Positions 9,101 to 16,752 of a stretch of DNA of 27,453 bases are shown in pieces. Every line of letters starts with the position of its first letter. Positions within the stretch are counted from its first letter, which is position 1. The stretch lies in the IMG/VR virus record IMGVR_UViG_3300025012_000255, positions 1-27,453 of that record. One strand, 5' to 3'. The notes under the pieces were generated by a model. It saw only the letters and a list, made by a program, of their open reading frames with translations, was not told the origin of the DNA and did no database searches. The position numbers and the translations under genes were made by a program. Origin of the DNA: a virus.

Positions 9101-9886
9101 TTGGCAATGTTAGAATCTCTATATTTTATCTATGATAATATAAACTTTTATGAACAATTCGGAATTATCAATTGTCATATACAGTCTGGATTATTTGAAG
9201 AAAATTTTTTAGCAAATAGAGAAATCATAGAAGAAAAAATCAGGGGAAGATACAATCCCTATTTTATTGAAATACAGGAATATCCATTAGAACTAAAATT
9301 ATCGTTTGCATTTTATGATGGTTTTGATAAAGAAAAACTTAATGCGGTTGCAAGAGCATTAAAAAAAAAATATTATTGTCCATTGATTTTTTCAGAGAAT
9401 TTAGACAGAATATTTTATGCTATTTGTGTAGACAATCCTCAGTTAATACATACTGGATTAGGAACTGGTTATATTGAACTAACATTCAGGTGTAATTCTC
9501 CTTATGTCTATTCTCCAGTCTATATTTCTAATTTATATGACTTATCATCTAATATTATAGACGGAACGGAAATAACATTGATCAATAATGGAGATATGGA
9601 AATGTTTTCCATCCTAACAATCCAAGTAATTAACAGTGGTGATTTTTCTATAGTAAAAAAATCTGATGGTGGAAAACTATTTTCCATGACAGATTTATCT
9701 GATAATGAAACTATTACAATCGATACAGAAAATGAAAATATTCAGTCAGATATTCCTTTAACTTATAGATATGACAATATGACATTAGGGAGTGAATTTC
9801 TAACCTTTCCAAGAGGCGTAAATAAACTTCAAATCTACGGGAACATTAAATTGCAGGTAAAATATGAATATAGGTTTTTAATATAA
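9101..9886 (+). CDS. distal tail protein (Dit, siphovirus tail component family)
   Basis: A 261-residue protein immediately after the tape measure block and before the large Tal-like gene, the standard Dit position. Dit forms the hexameric hub joining tail tube to tip. The N-terminal half has the family pattern: short strands, FYEQFGI, a charged helix with REIIEEKI, then YPLELKLSFAF, a long helix near 85-101, GTGYIELTFRCNSPYVYSP around 128-146, and a beta-rich C-terminal domain. The start is TTG after GAGGTGA, with spacing like that of the tape measure gene. An exact A10 run lies at 9361-9370 within codons for ALKKKYY. Confidence 0.85.
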   Translation: MAMLESLYFIYDNINFYEQFGIINCHIQSGLFEENFLANREIIEEKIRGRYNPYFIEIQEYPLELKLSFAFYDGFDKEKLNAVARALKKKYYCPLIFSENLDRIFYAICVDNPQLIHTGLGTGYIELTFRCNSPYVYSPVYISNLYDLSSNIIDGTEITLINNGDMEMFSILTIQVINSGDFSIVKKSDGGKLFSMTDLSDNETITIDTENENIQSDIPLTYRYDNMTLGSEFLTFPRGVNKLQIYGNIKLQVKYEYRFLI

Positions 9887-9930
9887 ATAAACTTAACAAA
9901 CAAATATAATAAATTAAGGTGGTGGTTCTT

Positions 9931-12900
9931 ATTCTAACGGAAATAGATTTAACTAAAAAAGTTGTAAAACCACAACTTTATCTATGTAAACCAAATGGGC
10001 AAACAGTGGCAATCTTAAATGAAGCATATCAAATAACACAAAATATAAAATTAGGAAGCGTAAATGAATTAGAATTCACCCTTTCTGTAAATTTAGAAAT
10101 TAATCATCAATTCCAACGTAATCCCCATATAGATATCATCAGAGAACGTTATTTAATCAAAGTAAAAAAAGGATTAAGTCATGAACTCTACATAATTGAT
10201 AAAATTACTGACATATCAGATGATAGTCAAGATATTAAACAAGTTCATTGCTATTCTTTACAATATGAATTAACCGACAAATTAATCCGTTCATACGATG
10301 TTGTCTCCTATAATGCCCAACAGGTCTTAAATGATGCTTTATCTCAAACATTGTGGTCGATAGAATATATTGAACCAGAATTTTTATCAACTTATCGTTC
10401 ATTTAGCGTGTCTTCTAAGACAGTCTTAGAATTTCTTAATGAAATTGCTACGACATTTTCAGGACTTTTAATTTATAATACTCTACAACGTACCATGTCC
10501 CTTTATAATCCTGAGAATATAGGTCGAAACAAAGGTCTTAGGTTTTCATATGGTAATTTAGTTAAAGCAATTGAACAAACTATAAATACAGATAATTTTG
10601 CTACCAGATTAAAAGTTTATGGTCAAGATAATTTAACTATTCAAGAAGTCAATCCGACCAATGAAATTTTCATTGAAAACTTTAGCAATTTCATGACAAC
10701 TGATTTTATGTCAGAATCTTTGATTGACGCTATTGTAACTTACACTGCTTTAATTGAAGCAAATAAAGATAATTATGCCACATTATTATCTCAATTAACA
10801 GTTCAACAAGAATTATTAACCACAAAAAGTAATGAATTAACTGATTTAAAAATAGAATTATTAATTATTGAAGATTCTTTATCAATAGCAAAAGAAACAA
10901 ATCAATCAACAATTGAAGAATTGACAATTCAAAGAGATACTAAACAAGCTGAAGTTGATGCAAAACAATCGGAAATAGATGCTGTTAATTTAGAAATTAC
11001 GAACATCACGAATCAAATGATTGTAGTAAGAGACCTTTTATCGATAGAAAATAATTTTACATCAGAGCAAATTATTGAAAGAAATCAATTCATTATAGAA
11101 AAAGAATTGACTAATTCAAACTATACATCTAGTCTGGATCTTTATAATTTTGCATTAGAAGAATTTGATAAAATATGCAAACCAGAATTATCTATTAAGA
11201 TAGAAATTGCAAATCTACTTGAGATACTTGAACAGCAACATAATTGGGATAAACTCAACCTCGCTGATATTTGTACGGTTTATTATCCTAGATTAAATAT
11301 TTCAATCCAAGCAAAAATAATAGAAATAGATTATGATTATGAAGAAGGTTCTGTTGTACTTACTATTGCCAATGTAACACAAATATTAACTGATCAACAA
11401 AAGTTTTTACAGAACTTATATAATACAATTTCCACTTCAACTTCAATGGATATGTCAAAATATAAATATCAAAATGCATATACAAAAGCAACGGAAATCG
11501 AAGAGATAATTAATAATACTTGGAATGCTGTAACTAGAAGTATTGTTGCAGGAATAAATGAATCGGTAAAAATTGATTCAAAAGGAATAACTGTGGTCTC
11601 TCCAGATGATCCAATGGGTGTAGTAAGAATTAATCACGCTAATATTGCTGTCTCAGCAGATGGTGGAAATACTTATAAAAATGCGCTGACAAAATCTGGT
11701 TTAGTTGCAGAGAGAGTTTTTGGACTTTTGGGCGAATTTTGTACTCTCAGAGCAGATCAAATTATTCTCGGTGATTCAGGAGAAACAATCCAAGACTCAC
11801 TCATATCAAGTGCTGAGAGTTGGAATTCGACATCATCTCAATTAACAGACTTCGTAACAAATACCTATCCCACAGATATATCTTCTATTCAATCTCAAAT
11901 AGATGGAAAAGCAGATACATTTTATCAAACTACAATGCCACATCCTGAATACGTCAATGTACCCAATAATAGTGATTATAATAAATTTGTTAGTGATCTA
12001 TGGTATGACTCCACAATTACAATTAAAAAGACTTATATTTATACTAAAACTGTAAATGGAAGTAATTTTGATTATAAGTGGTCACAACAAGAAATACCTA
12101 AAGACATTTTTGACACTATTGATGGTAAAAAGACTATATACACTTTAAAACCTACAAGTTATCAGAAAGATGATTTATGGATATTAGAAAATGATATTGT
12201 CCATTCATTATACTTGCAAGGTGAGATTTTAACATCAAATTCTAATAATACTTCATATTTAGAAAGTGATTGGATTTTAAAAGTAAGATATACTGACGAT
12301 ACAGTGGCAAATCAAGCATGGGGTAAATTTAGTGGATTAAATAATACTCTTCCATCAGGTAATGTAGAATTTAATTTTGCTACATCTAATTCAAAAGGAG
12401 GAAACGCAAGTAATACAGATAATGTGGGTACTCAATCTGCTTCAACTGTACAAAGTGCAACTATAAATTTTGATGGTAGAAATGATAGAAAAGATACTAC
12501 TCCTGCAAATCCTACAATTGCAAACGATGGAACATCAATAGATCACACTATTAACACAGATGGTTCGGCAAATATTAGTTTTGAATGGAGTTTTACTGGT
12601 ACAGGCGATGCTTATGATATTGATGGATTTATAGTTTATGTGTATCAATCAACATCATCAAGTGCTTATGTATTTGGAGCAACTTCCGCAAACGAACAGC
12701 TTTATTATGTAACACCTGAAAAAAGAGCATTTATTTTACATGGAATTCCATCAAATAAATATTATACTTTTGGTATAAAAGCATATAGAATTGTTGACCA
12801 AGATATAAATGCTAGTGGAGTATTGGTTTCTTCTATTATTAAATCTGCTTATGAAGGAGAAAATCCTTACCAACCTTCATCTACTGTTGCTTTTGGTGGA

Positions 12901-13518
12901 GATGTAACTGGAACTATTGATGGAGTATCTGCGTCAACCGTAAAAGATCAAGCAGGTAATTCTATTCAATCAGGTGTAAATTATAATAAATGTTCTATTG
13001 ATCAAAATGGTGTTCAGGTTAAGAATGGAACTGAAACAGAAGTAGTTAAAATGGGTGAATTTGCAACAGGATTATATGGCATAAAGGCAACTCATGCAGA
13101 TGGAAGTTATACTCAATTATCCCAAAATGGTTTGCAGAGATTAGTGGCTGGAGAGACTATACCAATGCAATATGAAACTCATATAGTATCCGCAACAACA
13201 GTTGGAATAAGTAATTCTGCATGGATTAGCACTAGTGACCCACAATATGCAATTGATGTGGCTTTATGGGATGAAGGTATAACTTTATCTCTACCCCCAA
13301 GATTTCACGGAAAAAATTTTCAATGCTTTTTAACTATGAAGTCTTTAGAAATACCTATAGCAAATGAAGGAGGAACTGTACGGATGGTATTTAAAGCTCC
13401 TGCTCTTAATATAGATAGAGTCAATGGAACTGTTAATGTTGTAGGTTATGCATATGACAATGCGTTTGGTCTTTATATGTATCAAGGGATAGATTTTAAT
13501 TTAATTGTTACTCTTTAA
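9931..13518 (+). CDS. tail-associated protein (Tal / prophage endopeptidase tail family)
   Basis: About 1195 residues if started at ATT 9931. Residues about 1-270 match the Tal N-terminal hub domain (YLCKPNGQTVAILNEAY start, strand-rich, YLIKVKKGLSHELYIID) that caps Dit and opens at infection. A coiled coil spans about 270-410, and WDKLNLADICTVYY then returns to the hub fold. The later part is beta-rich, with a fibronectin-III-like segment near 865-960 (ISFEWSFTGTGDAYDIDGF) and a C-terminal jelly-roll-like region. The canonical GTG codons at 9919 and 9922 lie inside the ribosome binding site itself. The first usable codon with 8-nt spacing is ATT 9931, and an in-frame TAA at 9910 bars a longer form. 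No active-site residues for a peptidase or lytic domain were identified. Confidence 0.85.
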   Translation: MLTEIDLTKKVVKPQLYLCKPNGQTVAILNEAYQITQNIKLGSVNELEFTLSVNLEINHQFQRNPHIDIIRERYLIKVKKGLSHELYIIDKITDISDDSQDIKQVHCYSLQYELTDKLIRSYDVVSYNAQQVLNDALSQTLWSIEYIEPEFLSTYRSFSVSSKTVLEFLNEIATTFSGLLIYNTLQRTMSLYNPENIGRNKGLRFSYGNLVKAIEQTINTDNFATRLKVYGQDNLTIQEVNPTNEIFIENFSNFMTTDFMSESLIDAIVTYTALIEANKDNYATLLSQLTVQQELLTTKSNELTDLKIELLIIEDSLSIAKETNQSTIEELTIQRDTKQAEVDAKQSEIDAVNLEITNITNQMIVVRDLLSIENNFTSEQIIERNQFIIEKELTNSNYTSSLDLYNFALEEFDKICKPELSIKIEIANLLEILEQQHNWDKLNLADICTVYYPRLNISIQAKIIEIDYDYEEGSVVLTIANVTQILTDQQKFLQNLYNTISTSTSMDMSKYKYQNAYTKATEIEEIINNTWNAVTRSIVAGINESVKIDSKGITVVSPDDPMGVVRINHANIAVSADGGNTYKNALTKSGLVAERVFGLLGEFCTLRADQIILGDSGETIQDSLISSAESWNSTSSQLTDFVTNTYPTDISSIQSQIDGKADTFYQTTMPHPEYVNVPNNSDYNKFVSDLWYDSTITIKKTYIYTKTVNGSNFDYKWSQQEIPKDIFDTIDGKKTIYTLKPTSYQKDDLWILENDIVHSLYLQGEILTSNSNNTSYLESDWILKVRYTDDTVANQAWGKFSGLNNTLPSGNVEFNFATSNSKGGNASNTDNVGTQSASTVQSATINFDGRNDRKDTTPANPTIANDGTSIDHTINTDGSANISFEWSFTGTGDAYDIDGFIVYVYQSTSSSAYVFGATSANEQLYYVTPEKRAFILHGIPSNKYYTFGIKAYRIVDQDINASGVLVSSIIKSAYEGENPYQPSSTVAFGGDVTGTIDGVSASTVKDQAGNSIQSGVNYNKCSIDQNGVQVKNGTETEVVKMGEFATGLYGIKATHADGSYTQLSQNGLQRLVAGETIPMQYETHIVSATTVGISNSAWISTSDPQYAIDVALWDEGITLSLPPRFHGKNFQCFLTMKSLEIPIANEGGTVRMVFKAPALNIDRVNGTVNVVGYAYDNAFGLYMYQGIDFNLIVTL

Positions 13519-13541
13519 AGAAATGAGGGGTTTTGTATACT

Positions 13542-13862
13542 ATGTTAATTATTGTTGAAAAAAGTAATAACCATATTATTGGGTATTTTTCATCAGATCA
13601 AAAAATAGAAGATATTTATCGAAACAATCAATCTGCACTAGATAGATTAAGTGGAGTATATGTTGATGATGACCTTGTTACATCTGGTAATATAAGAGAT
13701 TATAAATTTGTAGAAGGCACTTTTATAAAAATACCAGACGAAGAAAAAAATCAAATACAAAACATTAGTCCAGTTCAACAACAAATAACCAATTTAAAAG
13801 AAGAAAATACTCTTCTTTATTCTGCCATCGCCGAATTGAGTTTATTGTTAGGAAGTGTTTAA
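13542..13862 (+). CDS. small tail-tip-associated protein, XkdW-position
   Basis: A 106-residue protein directly after Tal. It begins with strands (MLIIVEKSNNHIIGYFSS) and ends in a coiled-coil helix with QQQITNLKEENTLLYSAIAEL. Small proteins of this form follow the tail fibre in PBSX-type modules (xkdW position). I chose ATG 13542 over TTG 13533 because the GAGGGG site at 13525-13530 is only 2 nt from the TTG. Its exact function is unknown; the context suggests a tail accessory. Confidence 0.55.
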   Translation: MLIIVEKSNNHIIGYFSSDQKIEDIYRNNQSALDRLSGVYVDDDLVTSGNIRDYKFVEGTFIKIPDEEKNQIQNISPVQQQITNLKEENTLLYSAIAELSLLLGSV

Positions 13863-13866
13863 AAAT

Positions 13867-13998
13867 ATGTTCAACACTGAAAGTGGTTTAGTGAAAATAT
13901 GGGTAAGATTGGTTAAAGATGGATTATATACTTATCAACAAGTCCCAGTTCTATCAAATCTTAAAGATATTGTAGGACAAATACTGTTTGTCGAATAA
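13867..13998 (+). CDS. XkdX-like small phage protein
   Basis: A 43-residue gene starting 4 nt after the previous stop, so probably translated by coupling. The pattern IWVRLVKDGLYTYQQVP followed by a short helix is typical of the tiny XkdX-like proteins found after tail genes in Bacillota phages, which share a W...L...G...T...VP core. Its function is not established. Its last codons overlap the left arm of a terminator. Confidence 0.6.
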   Translation: MFNTESGLVKIWVRLVKDGLYTYQQVPVLSNLKDIVGQILFVE

Positions 13999-14031
13999 TA
14001 TAAATATTTAAATAAAAATATTTATATTATT
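13994..14031 (+). terminator. AU-rich intrinsic terminator
   Basis: A 16-bp all-A/T stem pairs 13994-14009 with 14016-14031 around a 6-nt loop, followed by a T-rich tail. It ends the Dit-Tal-XkdX unit before an independent promoter. Confidence 0.65.
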
Positions 14032-14045
14032 TTTTATTATTTACA

Positions 14046-14074
14046 TTGAAATTTTCCTTTTTTTATTGTATAAT
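14046..14074 (+). promoter_or_regulatory. sigma-A-type promoter of the secreted-protein pair
   Basis: TTGAAA (14046-14051), 17 bp, then a perfect TATAAT (14069-14074). Transcription would start near 14081, before a GGGGAGG ribosome binding site (14102-14108) placed 8 nt from ATG 14117. A consensus promoter inside a late structural operon marks an independently expressed unit. Confidence 0.85.
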
Positions 14075-14116
14075 TATTATCAAATAATGAAAATTTAGTA
14101 AGGGGAGGAAAATATA

Positions 14117-14965
14117 ATGAAAAAGAATTTAGTAATTGTTCCATTAATTGTTTTGTCTCTATTATTCTTTCAGGTGCAATTGGTTCAAGCACTTCAAATC
14201 CAAAATGTAGAAATAGTAGCAGAAGGAGGAAACGACCAACCTATTCCAATACTTCAATCATTTAATTTAAAATTCGATGGCAAATATAGACCAATTAATA
14301 AAGTTGGAGACCAAATGAATCTTACTATGAATGCCAAAAATGTTAAAGATGTTGTAATTGATGCAAAAGTAAATACTCAAATGGCCGTATGGTGTTGTAA
14401 TAAAACAGATGATTTCTTATGGAATTTCCAAAAAATATTTGTTGAAGCAGAAGTTGGCATGTCATATATTAATAAAATTCGTTACTATGACAACACTTCT
14501 GCTATTGGTGAGGAAGAAAAAGTATTATCAAATATTAAATATTTGATTTTGCCTGAAACTTATCAATGTTTTAATGATGGATTAAGTGATAAATTTCTAG
14601 GAATTAACAATAATTATAAAAACATTAAAATATCTTTATCTGATCCATTGGATGAAACTACAGTAAATAAAAATAATATTGAATTGTATGAGTCTGCCGA
14701 TAAAATTAATATAGATTTTATTAGTAATACAAGTGCATATAGTTTTAACAAATTAATTGATTTTAGAATGATTCTTTCAGATGACAAAAAAACTATTACT
14801 ATAAACAGAGCTGTAGAATTTGAGTTAGGGAAAAATTACCATGTAGTAATTAGAGAAGCCGTACAAGATATTAATGGCGAAAATCTTTCCAATCCTATGT
14901 GGATAAATTTTGCTTATAAAGATTCTCAAGATGCACCAGGATTGGTGGATATGGATAATGAATAA
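14117..14965 (+). CDS. secreted protein with SbsA-type Ig-like domain, moron-type
   Basis: A 282-residue protein with a clear signal peptide: MKKN, a hydrophobic core, and likely cleavage after LVQA (residue 25). Residues about 70-130 are beta-rich and contain a CC pair near 92-93. Residues about 165-272 follow the bacterial Ig-like (SbsA/Big_5) pattern: [20 protein letters not shown], then [11 protein letters not shown], then [20 protein letters not shown]. In S-layer and surface proteins such domains are structural or adhesive. The unit has its own strong promoter and is flanked by terminators. The next gene overlaps by 8 nt. A tail role is unlikely because the protein carries an export signal; lysogenic conversion of the host surface is inference. 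Confidence 0.7.
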   Translation: MKKNLVIVPLIVLSLLFFQVQLVQALQIQNVEIVAEGGNDQPIPILQSFNLKFDGKYRPINKVGDQMNLTMNAKNVKDVVIDAKVNTQMAVWCCNKTDDFLWNFQKIFVEAEVGMSYINKIRYYDNTSAIGEEEKVLSNIKYLILPETYQCFNDGLSDKFLGINNNYKNIKISLSDPLDETTVNKNNIELYESADKINIDFISNTSAYSFNKLIDFRMILSDDKKTITINRAVEFELGKNYHVVIREAVQDINGENLSNPMWINFAYKDSQDAPGLVDMDNE

Positions 14966-15428
14966 AAAGAAGAATAAGAAAAATTTATTGTTTATTATTA
15001 TACTAATAATATTATGTTTTTGTAATATAAACACAATTAACGCTTCTGATCAATTCAAAATTACAAATGTTGAAGTAATATCAAATCAAACTCCACCAAT
15101 TGACGAATGCTTCATCGCTACAGCAGCTTATGGTTCAAAAAATCAATCGTATGTAATTCTATTAAGAAAATTCAGAGATGATATTCTATTAACAAATCCA
15201 ATCGGAACAAAATTTGTAGAAACATATTATCATTATTCTCCTCCTATTGCCAATTATATTGCAGGGAATGTGATTTTGAGACTTTTGGTAAGGATATTGT
15301 TGATACCATTGGTTATAATAGCATTTATAACAATGAATCCTGTATGGTTAGTAGTTGGATTGGGAATAAGTTCTGTATGTTTTAGAATTATTAGAGTGAT
15401 TAAAAGTGAGTTAATTATTAATAACTAA
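14958..15428 (+). CDS. secreted CFI-box-CTERM-type protein
   Basis: A 156-residue protein. I chose ATG 14958, which overlaps the previous stop and opens with a lysine-rich signal peptide ending near INTINA, rather than the in-frame ATG at 14910 that would put an unlikely segment before it. From about residue 50 it carries the [10 protein letters not shown] motif, then [10 protein letters not shown], a [13 protein letters not shown] segment and two C-terminal hydrophobic helices. This is the layout of the CFI-box C-terminal domain that NCBI families describe as a putative sorting or processing signal of exported proteins. After the signal peptide, [10 protein letters not shown] mirrors [10 protein letters not shown] of the preceding protein, so the two probably work together at the cell surface. 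The mechanism of the CFI-box is not established. Confidence 0.75.
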   Translation: MNKKKNKKNLLFIIILIILCFCNINTINASDQFKITNVEVISNQTPPIDECFIATAAYGSKNQSYVILLRKFRDDILLTNPIGTKFVETYYHYSPPIANYIAGNVILRLLVRILLIPLVIIAFITMNPVWLVVGLGISSVCFRIIRVIKSELIINN

Positions 15429-15454
15429 TTAATCAATTAAAAAAATATGTTCTT

Positions 15455-15486
15455 AAAAAGACCTCTCAAATATTTGAGGTCTTTTT
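15455..15486 (+). terminator. intrinsic terminator after the secreted pair
   Basis: A perfect 11-bp stem: AAAAAGACCTC (15455-15465) with GAGGTCTTTTT (15476-15486), 10-nt loop, T-rich right arm. It closes the unit started at 14046. Confidence 0.85.
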
Positions 15487-15574
15487 ATTGTTTTAAGGAA
15501 ATTTTATTAAAACTAAAAATCCAAATAAAAGGTTTATTTTATCCAAAAATATATAAGAAACGGAGGCGTTAATT

Positions 15575-16489
15575 ATCGAGAATCGCTTTTCCCTAATATT
15601 AGATTTCAAGCAAAGTTCATTTACAAATATTAAATTCGTACAAAATGATATAGATACATCTGTCCTAGAGTTTACTATTTGCAATCAAGGAGTACCTGTA
15701 GATATTACAGACCAAACAATATCATTTGCATTTTTAAAACCAGACAATACATTAGTAATTCAAAATTCTTCAAGTGGAGTTTCCACGCTTGATGCCACAA
15801 ATGGTAAAATACAATGCATATTAAAATCTCAAACTTTAGCAGCAGTGGGAATAGTAAAGGCAGAAATTAGTTTTTCAGATGTGTCAGGTAAGAAATTAAG
15901 CACAGCACAATTTAATTTTACTGTTACAGCCTCAATTGACAATGGTGAAGGATTTATTTCTAGTAATGAAATAGCAGTAATAGATGCTCAAATATTAGTT
16001 TGGGATGCAGAAATTGAGGCTAAATTAGCAGAAGCAGATGCAAAGATCATAGACATACAAGCTCAATATAATGATGATTCAACTCAATGGAACTCAGATG
16101 TAAATAATAAACTAGCAGAATTAACAAATAAAATTAATGAAACTGAGGTTGCTAGGCAAGGTGCAATAACTGCAACAAATAACACCACAACGGCCATTAC
16201 AAATGCACAAAATGCAACGACTTTAGCTAATAATACGGTTACAACAATAAATAATGAAACATTAATTATTTATAAAGGTGTTGTTGCTTCATATGCAAAT
16301 ATTGCTTCTACCTACCCTACTCCATCTAATGGTTGGACTGTTGTAACAACTGACACAGGTAATAGATATAGATATAGTTCTACATCTAGTTCTTGGGTAA
16401 ATATTGGTGATATTGGTAAGGGTGGAATAGTTGTAGGATCAAGTGTGCCAAGTGATACGAGTTTGATATGGGTAGATATAAATAGTTAA
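15575..16489 (+). CDS. BppU-like baseplate upper protein
   Basis: About 304 residues. The N-terminal region matches the BppU N-terminal domain: ENRFSLILDF, FVQNDIDTSVLEFTI, GVPVDITDQTISFAFLKPD. This domain anchors receptor-binding parts to the baseplate in lactococcal-type siphophages. A helical region (about 130-220) follows, then a short C-terminal beta domain ending GGIVVGSSVPSDTSLIWVDI. The frame has no ATG, GTG or TTG between the upstream TAA (15554) and codon 91 (ATG 15845), yet the domain begins immediately after a GGAGG site (15562-15566). ATC 15575 (8-nt spacing) or ATT 15572 must therefore serve as start, unless the domain is not translated. The protein presumably bridges Tal/Dit to the fibre at 17802. 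Confidence 0.8.
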   Translation: MENRFSLILDFKQSSFTNIKFVQNDIDTSVLEFTICNQGVPVDITDQTISFAFLKPDNTLVIQNSSSGVSTLDATNGKIQCILKSQTLAAVGIVKAEISFSDVSGKKLSTAQFNFTVTASIDNGEGFISSNEIAVIDAQILVWDAEIEAKLAEADAKIIDIQAQYNDDSTQWNSDVNNKLAELTNKINETEVARQGAITATNNTTTAITNAQNATTLANNTVTTINNETLIIYKGVVASYANIASTYPTPSNGWTVVTTDTGNRYRYSSTSSSWVNIGDIGKGGIVVGSSVPSDTSLIWVDINS

Positions 16490-16513
16490 ATAAATTAAAT
16501 ATAAATATTTAGG
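16490..16513 (+). repeat. AT-rich repeat after the BppU stop (copy 1)
   Basis: 24 nt starting 1 nt after the BppU stop match 22 of 24 positions of 22028-22051, which follows the fibre stop. Both copies lie at the left edge of an endonuclease insertion. Confidence 0.5.
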
Positions 16514-16530
16514 CAGGAATTTACCTGTCT
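16511..16530 (+). terminator. weak hairpin terminator after BppU
   Basis: AGGCAGG (16511-16517) pairs with CCTGTCT (16524-16530), 7 bp with one G-T pair and a 6-nt loop, followed by ATTTATTTT. It resembles the stronger hairpin at 17743-17768. Some readthrough to the downstream genes is likely. Confidence 0.5.
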
Positions 16531-16560
16531 ATTTATTTTGCCTAAAAGGAGTTTTAAGAA

Positions 16561-16728
16561 ATGAAAATTTACAATTGTTTTTCTCAAAAATTGGCTGGAT
16601 TTTTATTAACTAATGGATTTTCACTTATTGGACTTAAATCTGATTTAAAGAAAACTGGAAGAAATATTTATTTGTTTCAAGATAGTGATTTGCTTAGAAA
16701 AGCTGTTGTAAAATATAAAACTGTTTAA
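16561..16728 (+). CDS. DUF5659-like small phage protein
   Basis: A 55-residue protein with an AAAAGGAG site 9 nt before ATG. Its sequence has the DUF5659-type pattern: KIYNCFSQKLAGFLLTNGF (a helix that lets the protein act as a small alpha/beta unit), then NIYLFQDSDLLRKAV. The family is frequent in Bacillota phages and has no known function. It lies 24 nt before the HNH endonuclease gene and probably shares its transcript. It may be part of the mobile unit or simply the original tenant of this gap. Confidence 0.6.
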   Translation: MKIYNCFSQKLAGFLLTNGFSLIGLKSDLKKTGRNIYLFQDSDLLRKAVVKYKTV

Positions 16729-16752
16729 TAAAAGAAAGAAGGTTGTATAAAT

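Noticed and set aside
14910-14957. Longer start at ATG 14910 for the CFI-box gene
   Set aside because: It would place a 16-residue non-signal segment (rich in W, I, M) before a good signal peptide; ATG 14958 overlaps the previous stop in a typical coupled arrangement.
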